From positions 1 through 64,000 of the forward strand of contig NZ_VOSW01000031.1 of the NCBI RefSeq assembly GCF_009690905.1: a stretch of DNA of 64,000 nucleotides, in the 5' to 3' direction. Origin of the DNA: Paraburkholderia madseniana. Its GTDB lineage: Bacteria > Pseudomonadota > Gammaproteobacteria > Burkholderiales > Burkholderiaceae. The notes beneath the pieces are model-generated. The model saw nothing but the letters and a program-made list of their open reading frames with translations, had not been told where the DNA came from and searched no databases. Shown in pieces: positions 52,639 through 61,801 of this stretch. The stretch's first letter is position 1, and every line of letters starts with the position of its first letter. Made by a program: the position numbers and the translations under genes.

Positions 52639-53259
52639 ATGGATATTCTGAAGTCGTTTATTTCGCTGCTGGCGTTGATCAACCCGGTCGGCGCCATCCC
52701 GTTCTTTATGAGCCTGACGGCGCTTCAGAGCGACGTCGAGCGGCGCAGAACCATCCGCATCGCGGCAATTTCGGTGTTCTGCGTGATTGCGGTGACCACG
52801 CTGCTCGGGCAGCAGATCATCAGCTTCTTCGGCATTTCGGTCGGGTCGCTCGAAGTGGGCGGCGGGATCATCATGCTGCTGATGGCCATCAACATGCTGA
52901 ACGCGCAGATCGGCAACAGCCGTTCGACGGAGGAAGAGCGCGATGAGGCCGAGCAGAAGAACAACATCGCGGTTGTACCGCTGGCGATCCCGCTGTTGAC
53001 CGGTCCGGGCGCGATCAGCACCACGATCATTTATGCGGCCGGCTCGGCGCACTGGTACGACCGGCTGAGCCTGGTCGCGATCGGTGCGGTGCTGGCGGCG
53101 ATCTGCTTTTTTTCGTTGCGCCTCGCCGAACCGATTGCCCGTTGGGTCGGTCGCACGGGTATCAACATCGGTACGCGGCTCATGGGTTTGATGTTATCGG
53201 CGCTGGCGGTGGAATTCATCGTCGATGGATTGAAGGCATTGCTGCCTAACTTGAAATGA
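52639..53259 (+). CDS. MarC family integral membrane protein
   Basis: 206 residues with six hydrophobic segments, including the MarC motif LALINPVGAIPFFMSLT at the N-terminus and AIPLLTGPGAISTTII in the middle. Function of the family is not established. It is inserted between hisB and hisH, overlapping hisH by ATGA; this placement recurs in Burkholderia. Confidence 0.92.
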   Translation: MDILKSFISLLALINPVGAIPFFMSLTALQSDVERRRTIRIAAISVFCVIAVTTLLGQQIISFFGISVGSLEVGGGIIMLLMAINMLNAQIGNSRSTEEERDEAEQKNNIAVVPLAIPLLTGPGAISTTIIYAAGSAHWYDRLSLVAIGAVLAAICFFSLRLAEPIARWVGRTGINIGTRLMGLMLSALAVEFIVDGLKALLPNLK

Positions 53260-53897
53260 AAACTTCGATAGCGATTGTGGATTACGGAATGGGCAACCTG
53301 CGCTCGGTTGCCCAGGCGCTACGCAAAGCCGCGCCGGAGGCGGACGTGGCGATCGTCGATCAGCCGGAAGCGATCCGCTCGGCCGACCGCGTGGTGCTGC
53401 CCGGCCAGGGCGCCATGCCTGACTGCATGCGCAGTCTGGCCGAATCCGGCCTGCAGGAGGCGGTCATCGAGGCCTCGCGCAGCAAGCCGCTGATGGGCGT
53501 GTGCGTCGGCGAGCAGATGCTGTTCGACTGGAGCGCCGAGGGCAATACGCCCGGTCTGGGTCTGTTGCCCGGCAAGGTGCTGCGCTTCGACCTGGAAGGT
53601 CAGGTGCAGGACGACGGCTCGCGCTTCAAGGTCCCGCAAATGGGCTGGAACCGCGTGCGCCAGGCGCAGCCGCATCCGTTGTGGGACGGCGTCGCCGATA
53701 ACGCGTTCTTCTACTTCGTGCACAGCTACTACGTCGTGCCGGACAACGCCGCCCATACCTCGGGCGAAACGGTGTACGGTGTGCCCTTTACCTCGGCGGT
53801 GGCGCGGGATAACATCTTCGCGACCCAATTCCACCCGGAAAAGAGCGCCGAAGCGGGGCTGCGCGTGTATCGCAACTTCGTGCACTGGAACCCGTGA
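53256..53897 (+). CDS. hisH: Imidazole glycerol phosphate synthase, glutaminase subunit HisH
   Basis: Class I glutamine amidotransferase that supplies ammonia to HisF. 213 residues with nucleophile Cys in MGVCVGEQML and the His/Glu of TQFHPEKSAEAG. VDYGMGNLRSV at the N-terminus is typical. Starts on the marC stop. Confidence 0.95.
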   Translation: MKTSIAIVDYGMGNLRSVAQALRKAAPEADVAIVDQPEAIRSADRVVLPGQGAMPDCMRSLAESGLQEAVIEASRSKPLMGVCVGEQMLFDWSAEGNTPGLGLLPGKVLRFDLEGQVQDDGSRFKVPQMGWNRVRQAQPHPLWDGVADNAFFYFVHSYYVVPDNAAHTSGETVYGVPFTSAVARDNIFATQFHPEKSAEAGLRVYRNFVHWNP

Positions 53898-54120
53898 GCG
53901 CCTTTCTTCATCCTGTTGCCCAACGCCGTTCCGCCATAAGCGGGGTGTTGGCGGTGCGCCACAACCGCAGCAAGACGATTCCGCTCCGTGCGTTCCAATA
54001 CGGCGCTCCGCAAGGGCGTCGAAAGAGTTGTACTAAACTAGCGAAACGGCGTTATGGCGGGCTGGCTTGTCAGCCGCTGCCGCCGACCTTCAACCACCTC
54101 CCAGACAACACCCGATTGCT

Positions 54121-54873
54121 ATGCTGCTGATTCCCGCCATCGACCTGAAAGATGGTCACTGTGTACGCCTCAAACAGGGCGATATGGACCAGGCGACGAT
54201 ATTTTCCGAGGAACCGGCGGCGATGGCCCGGCATTGGGTCGATCGCGGCGCCCGCCGTCTGCACCTCGTCGACCTGAATGGCGCGTTCGCCGGCAAGCCG
54301 AAAAACGAAGACGCGATTCGCGCGATCATCGAGGAAGTGGGTGGCGAGATTCCCGTCCAGCTGGGCGGCGGCATCCGCGATCTGAACACGATCGAGCGCT
54401 ATCTGGACGACGGTTTGTCGTACGTCATCATCGGCACGGCTGCGGTGAAGAATCCCGGCTTCCTGCAGGATGCGTGCACGGCTTTCGGCGGCCACATCAT
54501 CGTCGGTCTGGATGCGAAAGACGGCAAGGTCGCGACAGACGGCTGGAGCAAGCTGACCGGCCATGAAGTGGCCGATCTGGCGCGCAAGTTCGAGGATTAC
54601 GGCTGCGAGTCGATCATCTACACCGACATCGGCCGCGACGGCATGCTCCAGGGCATCAACATCGAAGCCACGGTGCGTCTCGCCCGCGCGGTGAAGATTC
54701 CGGTGATCGCGAGCGGCGGTTTGTCGAACCTCGCGGACATCGAGTCGCTGTGCGAAGTCGAGGACGAAGGCATCGAAGGCGTGATCTGCGGCCGGGCGAT
54801 TTACTCGGGCGATCTGGACTTCGCGGCTGCGCAAACCCTCGCGGACCGGCTGCGCGAATCGGACGACGCTTAA
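54121..54873 (+). CDS. hisA: ProFAR isomerase HisA
   Basis: (Beta/alpha)8 barrel isomerase. 250 residues from ATG 54121 (MLLIPAIDLKDGHCVRL); the upstream in-frame start at 54067 is not supported. Catalytic Asp in AIDLKDG and in YTDIGRDGMLQGIN. 223 bases separate it from hisH, with no clear promoter or hairpin. Confidence 0.95.
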   Translation: MLLIPAIDLKDGHCVRLKQGDMDQATIFSEEPAAMARHWVDRGARRLHLVDLNGAFAGKPKNEDAIRAIIEEVGGEIPVQLGGGIRDLNTIERYLDDGLSYVIIGTAAVKNPGFLQDACTAFGGHIIVGLDAKDGKVATDGWSKLTGHEVADLARKFEDYGCESIIYTDIGRDGMLQGINIEATVRLARAVKIPVIASGGLSNLADIESLCEVEDEGIEGVICGRAIYSGDLDFAAAQTLADRLRESDDA

Positions 54874-55102
54874 GGCTCTGGGTTCGAAGCGTCGCGGTCA
54901 GCCCAGAATCGACGCAGCAGCGGACTTTCGGACTTTAAAAGCGGACGCAACGGCGCGTCCCGAAAGCGCGTCAAGCCGCTTGCCGGTGTCTTCGGCACAT
55001 TTCCGGCTTGCGGCCCGACGCGGCGAGCAGCGCCGGCACAGTGCCGCTCGTGAGGATTCAGGCGAGCGGCCTCATCAGCGGTATTGGCAGAATTGCACGA
55101 TT

Positions 55103-55876
55103 ATGGCTCTAGCTAAACGCATCATCCCCTGTCTCGACGTCACGGCTGGCCGCGTGGTCAAGGGCGTCAACTTCGTCGAACTGCGCGATGCGGGCGACCC
55201 GGTCGAAATCGCGCGCCGTTACGACGAACAGGGCGCCGACGAACTGACCTTCCTCGACATCACCGCCACCTCCGACCAGCGCGATCTGATTCTGCCGATC
55301 ATCGAAGCGGTCGCCTCCCAGGTGTTCATTCCGCTGACGGTTGGCGGCGGCGTGCGCGCTGTCGAAGACGTGCGGCGGCTGTTGAACGCGGGCGCGGACA
55401 AGATCAGCATGAACTCGTCGGCGGTCGCGAATCCGCAACTCGTGCGCGACGCGACGGACAAATACGGCTCGCAATGCATCGTCGTCGCCATCGACGCGAA
55501 GCGCGTCTCCGCGGACGGCGAGCCGCCGCGCTGGGAAGTCTTCACGCACGGTGGGCGCAAGGCCACCGGCCTCGAAGCCGTTGAATGGGCGCGCAAGATG
55601 GCCGAACTGGGCGCGGGCGAAATCCTGCTGACCAGCATGGACCGCGATGGCACCAAGAGCGGCTTCGATCTCGCGCTCACGCGGGCGGTGTCCGACGCGG
55701 TGTCGATTCCGGTGATCGCCTCGGGCGGCGTCGGCTCGCTGCAGCATCTGGCCGACGGCATCAAGAGCGGCCACGCGGACGCAGTGCTGGCCGCCAGCAT
55801 CTTCCACTACGGCGAACACACCGTGGGCGAGGCCAAGCGCTTCATGGCCGATCAAGGCATTTCGGTGAGGTTGTGA
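55103..55876 (+). CDS. hisF: Imidazole glycerol phosphate synthase, cyclase subunit HisF
   Basis: Barrel cyclase, partner of HisH. 257 residues from ATG 55103 (MALAKRIIPCLDVTAGRVVKG, catalytic Asp in CLDV; second in VVAIDAKRV). The in-frame start at 54980 adds a polar tail without family support. 229 bases after hisA without a visible gene or terminator. Confidence 0.95.
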   Translation: MALAKRIIPCLDVTAGRVVKGVNFVELRDAGDPVEIARRYDEQGADELTFLDITATSDQRDLILPIIEAVASQVFIPLTVGGGVRAVEDVRRLLNAGADKISMNSSAVANPQLVRDATDKYGSQCIVVAIDAKRVSADGEPPRWEVFTHGGRKATGLEAVEWARKMAELGAGEILLTSMDRDGTKSGFDLALTRAVSDAVSIPVIASGGVGSLQHLADGIKSGHADAVLAASIFHYGEHTVGEAKRFMADQGISVRL

Positions 55877-55877
55877 C

Positions 55878-56288
55878 GTGGTGAATCCCTCAGCAGTAGA
55901 GTGGCTCGACAAGGTCAGGTGGGACGCGAACGGCCTCGTGCCGGTGATCGCGCAGGAAGCATCGACCAACGACGTGCTGATGTTCGCGTGGATGAACCGC
56001 GAAGCTTTGGCGAAAACCGTCGAAACCGGCCGCGCGGTGTATTTTTCGCGCTCGCGCCAGCGCTTGTGGTTCAAGGGTGAAGAGTCCGGCCACGTGCAGC
56101 ATGTGCATGAAGTGCGGCTCGATTGCGACGAAGACGTCGTGCTGCTGAAGGTCGAGCAGGTGTCGGGCATTGCGTGCCACACCGGCCGCCACTCGTGCTT
56201 TTTCCAGAAATTCGAAGGCACGGTTGAAGATGGCGACTGGGTCGCCGTCGATCCCGTGTTGAAAGATCCCGAACACATCTACAAATGA
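55878..56288 (+). CDS. hisI: Phosphoribosyl-AMP cyclohydrolase HisI
   Basis: Zn-dependent opening of the adenine ring of PR-AMP. 136 residues from GTG 55878 (or GTG 55881), GAGG just upstream. Motifs TNDVLMFAWMNREAL, YFSRSRQRLWFKGEESGHVQ, LDCDED and C-x-TGRHSCF (Zn Cys) are present. Separate from HisE here, unlike the enteric fusion. Confidence 0.95.
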   Translation: MVNPSAVEWLDKVRWDANGLVPVIAQEASTNDVLMFAWMNREALAKTVETGRAVYFSRSRQRLWFKGEESGHVQHVHEVRLDCDEDVVLLKVEQVSGIACHTGRHSCFFQKFEGTVEDGDWVAVDPVLKDPEHIYK

Positions 56289-56677
56289 CGCAATCCACGC
56301 AATCCACCGAATCGGCTTCGTCTACCAAGGACACGCTGCTGCGCCTCGCGGCCATCATCGACAGCCGCAAGGGCGGCGATCCGGACGTCTCGTACGTGTC
56401 GCGCCTCTTCCACAAAGGCGATGACGCGATTCTCAAGAAGATCGGCGAAGAGGCCACCGAAGTCGTGCTGGCCGCCAAAGACACCCGTCACGGCGGCGCG
56501 CCGAAAGCGCTGGTCGGCGAAGTGGCGGACCTCTGGTTTCACTGCCTCGTGATGCTGTCGCATTTCGACCTGAGCCCGGCTGACGTACTTGCCGAACTTG
56601 AGCGCCGCGAAGGCCTGTCGGGCATCGAGGAAAAGGCGCTGCGCAAGAGCCGCGAACGTGAGGAAAACGGCGACTGA
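56285..56677 (+). CDS. hisE: Phosphoribosyl-ATP pyrophosphatase HisE
   Basis: Hydrolyses PR-ATP to PR-AMP. 130 residues; MazG-like helical fold with SYVSRLFHKGDDAILKKIGEEATEVVLAAKD, the Mg-binding Glu cluster in GEEATE, and DLWFHCLVML. Start overlaps the hisI stop. Confidence 0.95.
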   Translation: MTQSTQSTESASSTKDTLLRLAAIIDSRKGGDPDVSYVSRLFHKGDDAILKKIGEEATEVVLAAKDTRHGGAPKALVGEVADLWFHCLVMLSHFDLSPADVLAELERREGLSGIEEKALRKSREREENGD

Positions 56678-56783
56678 TTGTCGTCGCCTTGTCGTTACCT
56701 TGTCCGCCGCGTCTTGAAGTGGCGAACGTCGGCACCCACATTGCACTGAACGCATCGGATCGCATCCTCGGGAGGACGCAAGC

Positions 56784-57179
56784 ATGGAACAGTCGCAAGG
56801 AAATTATCCGCCGCCGGCCTACCGCAACGCGATCGAGCCCGAGCGCGAACGCAGTCTGCGCACGCTCACGCATGTGCTGTACGCGCTGTATGCGGTTCAC
56901 TGGCTGACGGGTGGTCTGACGATTCTGATCGCGATCATCATCAACTACGTGAAGCGGCCTGATGTAGTGGGCACGCCCTACGAAGCGCATTTCGAGTGGC
57001 AGATCCGCTCGTTCTGGATGGCCTTGCTGGGTTATGCGATCGGCGGTGTGCTGCTGTTCGTGGTGATCGGCATTCCGGTTCTGTGGGCCGTCAGCATCTG
57101 GATGTTGTACCGTATTATCAAGGGCTGGCTGTATCTGTACGATAACAAGCCGCTCGCGAACCCGCGTGGCTGGTTCTGA
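56784..57179 (+). CDS. Small membrane protein (DUF4870-like)
   Basis: 131 residues. After a polar start come three hydrophobic stretches (about 33-55, 77-100 and 104-112) with THVLYALYAVHWLTGG and WYRIIKGWLYLYDNKPL-type ends; the spacing resembles DUF4870 membrane proteins. Clear GGGAGG upstream. Cotranscribed with the his operon at a distance of 106 bases, possibly. Role unknown. Confidence 0.78.
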   Translation: MEQSQGNYPPPAYRNAIEPERERSLRTLTHVLYALYAVHWLTGGLTILIAIIINYVKRPDVVGTPYEAHFEWQIRSFWMALLGYAIGGVLLFVVIGIPVLWAVSIWMLYRIIKGWLYLYDNKPLANPRGWF

Positions 57180-57261
57180 GTTGGGTCCGGCTGCGGCCGG
57201 GCCGGATATGAGCCGTGCCGCACGACGCTTCGCGCTCTAGCCATACTGTGTCAGGAATACG

Positions 57262-57627
57262 ATGAGCCACGACCCGAACTGCCTTTTCTGCAAGATCGCC
57301 GCCGGCGAGATTCCGTCGACCAAAGTCCACGAGGACGAAGAGTTTGTTGCCTTCCGCGACATCCGCCCGGCCGCTGAAACCCATGTACTGGTGATTCCCC
57401 GCAAACACGTCGCCACGCTGTCGAATTGCACCGAAAGCGAGGCACCGCTGCTTGGTAGAATGCTAGTTCTGGTGGCGCGTCTGGCCGATCAGTTGGGCGT
57501 GGCGTACACCGGTGGCGAAAGCGGTTTTCGCACGGTAATCAATACGGGACCGGGAGGCGGGCAAGAGGTGTATCACCTACATGCGCACATTCTCGCCGGG
57601 CCGCGTCCGTGGCAGCGCATGGGCTGA
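57262..57627 (+). CDS. hinT: HIT family nucleotide hydrolase (HinT-like)
   Basis: 121-residue histidine-triad protein. DPNCLFCKIAAGEIPSTKVHEDE at the N-terminus, then the GGQEVYHLHAHILAG triad. Family hydrolyses nucleoside phosphoramidates; partner identity here is inferred from location before tatA, common in Burkholderia. Confidence 0.93.
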   Translation: MSHDPNCLFCKIAAGEIPSTKVHEDEEFVAFRDIRPAAETHVLVIPRKHVATLSNCTESEAPLLGRMLVLVARLADQLGVAYTGGESGFRTVINTGPGGGQEVYHLHAHILAGPRPWQRMG

Positions 57628-57882
57628 CAGGTTGGGCTCGTAAATAACCGCCGGCTGCGAGGCGCGCAGCGAGTTTTGGCCGCTGACAATAGCAGAGCCG
57701 TTGTTTTTGCTGCACTGTAACGACGCCGACGCGATCGTCAGGTCAAATGGCACACCGTGTCGCGGGTTGAATCGAAACAGCTCGCGGCAACGTATAGATG
57801 GAGCGTACGCGCTTCGATTCACGCCGCAAGGCGCACGAGTTTTGCCGCATCACGTGCGGTGTCGGGGTTAAGGAGAGTAGTC

Positions 57883-58122
57883 ATGGGTTCGTTGAGCATT
57901 TGGCATTGGCTGATCGTGTTGTTGATCGTGGCGCTCGTGTTCGGCACGAAGAAGCTGCGCAATATCGGCACCGATCTGGGTGGCGCTGTGAAGGGCTTCA
58001 AGGAAGGCATGAAGGAAGCCGAAACGCCCGCAGGCGAAGCGCAGCAGCGCGAACTGCCGCGCAATGGCACGGTAGATGTGGATGCGAAGGAAAAGACGCC
58101 GCGTTCCGGCGATTACCGCTAA
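57883..58122 (+). CDS. tatA: TatA, Sec-independent translocase pore subunit
   Basis: 79 residues from ATG 57883 (AAGGAGA at 57869-57876). N-terminal TM helix (SIWHWLIVLLIVALVFG), FGTKKL motif at the hinge and amphipathic helix (IGTDLGGAVKGFKEGMKEA). The in-frame upstream frame from 57757 adds a polar head that would block the TM topology and is not used. Tat exports MsrP and the Rieske protein seen here. Confidence 0.96.
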   Translation: MGSLSIWHWLIVLLIVALVFGTKKLRNIGTDLGGAVKGFKEGMKEAETPAGEAQQRELPRNGTVDVDAKEKTPRSGDYR

Positions 58123-58161
58123 GCCGCGGCCCAACCGCGTTACTGACGGACACTCCACTTC

Positions 58162-58680
58162 ATGCTGGACCTCGGTCTAACCAAGATGGCGCTGATTGGC
58201 GTCGTCGCGCTGGTCGTACTCGGGCCTGAGCGCCTGCCTCGCGTCGCCCGCACGGCCGGCGCGTTGTTCGGCCGCGCGCAGCGGTATATCAACGACGTGA
58301 AGGCCGAAGTCACCCGTGAAATCGAACTCGACGAATTGCGTCGCATGAAAACCGAGTTCGAAGCGGCGGCGAGCAACGTCGAAACCAGCGTTCAGGACAA
58401 TCTGCGCAAGCATGAGACCGAACTGAACGACGCGTGGAATAGCGGCACGTCGGTGTCGCCAAGCATTGCCGGCGGTGCGCTTGAAGATGCCGGCAATTCG
58501 CCGTGGCAGACCACCACGCCACCGGCAGGCGCTAAACGCAAGAACTGGCGCGTCAAGCAGACCGCCATGCCCACCTGGTACAAGCGCGCCACCACGCGCC
58601 GCACGCGTGTGCAGTCGGGCGCTGCGCGCGTGGCGCGGCATACGCCGGCCAGCATGCGTCGTCCGACGCGGTTCTTCTGA
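58162..58680 (+). CDS. tatB: TatB, Tat receptor subunit
   Basis: 172 residues: TM helix at the N-terminus, LVVLGPERLPRVARTAG hinge, amphipathic helix, and a long polar tail. Binds the signal peptide with TatC. 39 bases after tatA. Confidence 0.95.
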   Translation: MLDLGLTKMALIGVVALVVLGPERLPRVARTAGALFGRAQRYINDVKAEVTREIELDELRRMKTEFEAAASNVETSVQDNLRKHETELNDAWNSGTSVSPSIAGGALEDAGNSPWQTTTPPAGAKRKNWRVKQTAMPTWYKRATTRRTRVQSGAARVARHTPASMRRPTRFF

Positions 58681-58714
58681 TGATCAGAACGACAATCTCT
58701 AACCGAGGGCCGGT

Positions 58715-59494
58715 GTGAGCGACCCCCAGCAAACCCAGGACGAAGGCACTGAAGAGACCTTCATTTCCCACCTCGTTGAATTGCGCGACCGTATCATCCG
58801 CGCCGGCCTTGCCGTCATCGTGGTGTTTGTCGGGCTCGTGTATTGGGCACCGGACATTTTCCGGCTGCTGGCGCGGCCCTTGATGCAGAATCTGCCGAAG
58901 GACGGCAAGATGATCGTCACCGACGTCACCGGCTCGTTCTTCGTGCCGATGAAGGTGACCATGATGGTCGCCTTTGTGATTGCGCTGCCGGTCGTGCTGT
59001 ACCAGATCTGGGCATTCGTCGCGCCGGGTTTGTACCAGCATGAGAAGAAGCTGGTCGGGCCGCTGGTGGGCAGCAGCTACACGCTGTTCCTGTGCGGCAT
59101 GGCGTTCGCGTACTTCGTGGTGTTTCCGACCATCTTCCGCGTGATGGCGCACTACAACGCGCCGCTCGGCGCGGAGATGAACACCGATATCGACAACTAC
59201 CTGAGCTTCGTGCTGACCATGTTCCTCGCGTTCGGGGTGACGTTCGAAGTGCCGATTGTCGTGGTGCTGTTGGTCCGCATGAACGTGCTGACCATCAAGA
59301 AGCTCAAGGAAATCCGTCCGTATGTGGTCGTGGGCGCGTTCGTGATTTCAGCGGTGGTGACGCCGCCGGACGTGTTCTCGCAGCTCATTCTGGCGATTCC
59401 GCTGATCGTGCTGTATGAGGCGGGGATCATTGCGGCGCGGTTGATTGTCGGCAAGCAGAAACCCGTGATTGCGGAAGACAGTCCGCCGGGTTGA
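58715..59494 (+). CDS. tatC: TatC, Tat translocase receptor
   Basis: 259 residues, six TM helices, GTG start. FISHLVELRDRIIRAG at the N-terminus and SAVVTPPDVFSQLILAIPLIVLYE in the last part are TatC signatures; the FEVPIVVVLLVRM helix follows the conserved Glu. Ends before a bidirectional terminator. Confidence 0.96.
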   Translation: MSDPQQTQDEGTEETFISHLVELRDRIIRAGLAVIVVFVGLVYWAPDIFRLLARPLMQNLPKDGKMIVTDVTGSFFVPMKVTMMVAFVIALPVVLYQIWAFVAPGLYQHEKKLVGPLVGSSYTLFLCGMAFAYFVVFPTIFRVMAHYNAPLGAEMNTDIDNYLSFVLTMFLAFGVTFEVPIVVVLLVRMNVLTIKKLKEIRPYVVVGAFVISAVVTPPDVFSQLILAIPLIVLYEAGIIAARLIVGKQKPVIAEDSPPG

Positions 59495-59515
59495 ACGGCA
59501 GCACAGAGAGACAAA

Positions 59516-59549
59516 CAAAAAGGGCAGTCCATCACGGACTGCCCTTTTT
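59516..59549. terminator. Bidirectional terminator between tatC and the HtrA protease gene
   Basis: 10-bp perfect stem AGGGCAGTCC (59521-59530) / GGACTGCCCT (59536-59545) with A run before and TTTTT after; serves both convergent genes. Confidence 0.88.
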
Positions 59550-59590
59550 GTTTTGCGGTGCCCACACCACTGGCCGCTATCTATCGCTTC

Positions 59591-60814
59591 TCAACCGCCG
59601 TCGTCGTCCTGCTGATCGCCGCCGCCGTTATCTTCTGCCGGTTGCTTCGGCGGAGGCGGGCGCTTGCCGATGGTCACGTCCAGATCCATCGCGTGGCTCT
59701 TGCGCACCAGGTGAACCTTCGCAGCCGTGCCCGGCTTGATCTGCGCGATGACGTTCAGCAGACGTGTGGTGTCGGTGATCTCCTGGCCGTTCACGCTTAC
59801 CAGAATGTCACCCGGCTTGATGCCAGCACGGTCGGCCGGCCCGTTCTTCAGCACGCCCGCGACAATCGCGCCCGACTTCTGCTCGAGCCCGAACGATTCG
59901 GCGATTTCCGGCGTCACGTCCTGCGGCTCCACGCCGATCCAGCCGCGCGTGACGGAGCCCGTCGTGATGATGCTCTCCAGCACGCTGCGCGCGGTCGAGA
60001 CAGGAATCGCAAAGCCGATGCCGAGCGAGCCGCCCGAGCGCGAATAGATGGCGGTATTGATGCCGAGCAGATTGCCGTTCACGTCGACCAGCGCACCGCC
60101 CGAGTTGCCCGGGTTGATGGCCGCGTCGGTCTGAATGAAGTTTTCGAACGTGTTGATGCCGAGGTGATTGCGCCCGAGCGCGCTGACAATGCCCATGGTC
60201 ACCGTCTGACCGACGCCGAACGGATTGCCGATCGCCAGCACCACGTCGCCCACACGCGTCTGGTCCATGCGGCCGAGCGTGATGGTGGGCAGGTTGGTCA
60301 TGTTGACCTTCAGCACGGCCAGATCGGTCTCAGGATCGACGCCGATCACCTTGGCGTTGGTGGTGCGGCCGTCGGCAAGCGCGATTTCGATCTGATCGGC
60401 GCCGTCCACGACGTGCTGGTTCGTTAGAATGTAACCTTCCGAACTCACTATCACTCCCGAGCCCAGATTCGACGCGGGTTGTTCCTGCTGCTTGCCTTTG
60501 TTCTTGTCACCGAAGAAATAGCGGAACAACGGATCTTTCGCGCGCGGGTCGGGCGGCAGTGAGCCATCCTTGCTGGAGAACACATTGACGACCGCGGGCA
60601 TGGCTTTTTGCGCGGCGTCTGCATAGGACGCCTGTGCAGGACCCGTGCCGATGCCTGGCGCCACTTCCCGAAGGGCGACGATCGGTTCGGCGAGTTGCTT
60701 GCCGAATTGCCCTTGACGCTGGAGCCACTGCGGTTTGAGGGTCGCAATGATGAACATCAGCGCCAACAGCACAGTCACCGCTTGGGCAAAGAACAGCCAA
60801 AAGCGTCTAAGCAT
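59591..60814 (-). CDS. HtrA/Do-family serine protease, single PDZ, N-terminal anchor
   Basis: 407 residues: N-terminal TM segment (about 8-26), trypsin-like domain with catalytic His (LTNQHVVDGAD), Asp (ETDLAVLKV) and Ser (INPGNSGGALVD), one PDZ domain and a Pro/Asp/Gly-rich tail. The anchored single-PDZ plan is like DegS, the site-1 protease of the sigma-E pathway; DegQ/MucD-like quality control is an alternative. Divergent from the Nif3-like gene, only 19 bases apart. Confidence 0.92.
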   Translation of the reverse strand: MLRRFWLFFAQAVTVLLALMFIIATLKPQWLQRQGQFGKQLAEPIVALREVAPGIGTGPAQASYADAAQKAMPAVVNVFSSKDGSLPPDPRAKDPLFRYFFGDKNKGKQQEQPASNLGSGVIVSSEGYILTNQHVVDGADQIEIALADGRTTNAKVIGVDPETDLAVLKVNMTNLPTITLGRMDQTRVGDVVLAIGNPFGVGQTVTMGIVSALGRNHLGINTFENFIQTDAAINPGNSGGALVDVNGNLLGINTAIYSRSGGSLGIGFAIPVSTARSVLESIITTGSVTRGWIGVEPQDVTPEIAESFGLEQKSGAIVAGVLKNGPADRAGIKPGDILVSVNGQEITDTTRLLNVIAQIKPGTAAKVHLVRKSHAMDLDVTIGKRPPPPKQPAEDNGGGDQQDDDGG

Positions 60815-60833
60815 CTGAAGACTAGAGGTTTAT

Positions 60834-61580
60834 ATGGATCGGATCGAACTTGAATTGTACTTGAACAATCTCCTTGAAACCGCGCGCTTCAAGGACTATT
60901 GCCCCAATGGATTGCAGGTGGAAGGGCGCCGCAGGATCAATAAGCTCGCGACCGGCGTGACGGCTTCAGTGGCCTTCCTCGAGGCCGCGCTCGACTGGGG
61001 TGCGGACGCGGTGCTGGTCCATCACGGCTACTTCTGGCGCAACGAGGCGCCGCAGATCACCGGGCGCAAACACGCGCGCCTGAAGCTGCTGATTGCCAAC
61101 GACCTGAACCTGTTCGCCTATCACCTGCCGCTGGACGACCATCCCGAGTTCGGCAACAACGCGCAAATCGGCGCGAAGATGGGCTGGATCAGCGACGCGC
61201 GCTTCGGCGAGAACGATCTCGGCTGGCTCGCCACGTTGCCGATGCCGATCACGCTCGCGCACTTCACCGCGCAAGTCGAGCAGACGCTCGGCCGCACGCC
61301 GCTCGTGTTCGGCGACCCGGATCGCGAATTGCGCCGCGTGGGCTGGTGCACGGGCGCCGCGCAAGGCATGTTCGACGCCGCGATCAATGCCGGCGCTGAT
61401 GTCTACCTGACCGGCGAAGTGTCGGAGTCGGTGATGCACACCTCGGCGGAAAGCGGCGTGGCGTTCCTCGCGGCCGGCCACCACGCCACCGAACGTTTCG
61501 GCGTGCAAGCGGTGGGCAAGCATCTGTCCGAGCAGTTCGATATCGAACACGTGTTTATCGATATCCCGAATCCCGTCTGA
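60834..61580 (+). CDS. Nif3-like dinuclear metal center protein
   Basis: 248 residues. Nif3/YbgI/DUF34 family: hexameric protein with a two-metal site. LVHHGYFWR and HLPLDDHPEFGNNAQ and GHHATERFGV carry the metal-binding His and Glu. Role unclear; some relatives act as GTP cyclohydrolase-like hydrolases. Divergent from the HtrA gene. Confidence 0.92.
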   Translation: MDRIELELYLNNLLETARFKDYCPNGLQVEGRRRINKLATGVTASVAFLEAALDWGADAVLVHHGYFWRNEAPQITGRKHARLKLLIANDLNLFAYHLPLDDHPEFGNNAQIGAKMGWISDARFGENDLGWLATLPMPITLAHFTAQVEQTLGRTPLVFGDPDRELRRVGWCTGAAQGMFDAAINAGADVYLTGEVSESVMHTSAESGVAFLAAGHHATERFGVQAVGKHLSEQFDIEHVFIDIPNPV

Positions 61581-61801
61581 ATTGAAAATCGGCATTAGAG
61601 AAGAAAAAGGCACGAATAACGCAGAGGGCACTTAAAAGGAGGTGCGAAAAAGTTTGCGATCCGTACGGAGAAACCCTGACTTATCAAGGGCTTCGCACGG
61701 TTTTTGGCAATGGGGCCTTGTAAATGCCGACTCCATTCGCGCAAACTAGCGGCGGTAGAAGCGACGTGAAGGAAAAATCCAACTCAGAAGTGGGGCGTGT
61801 A

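Noticed and set aside
57757..57882. In-frame N-terminal extension of TatA
   Set aside because: ATG 57883 has a strong ribosome site and gives the usual TatA N-terminal TM helix.
59558..60427. 289-residue plus-strand frame opposite the HtrA protease
   Set aside because: Antisense of a gene with intact catalytic triad; begins in the tatC terminator region.
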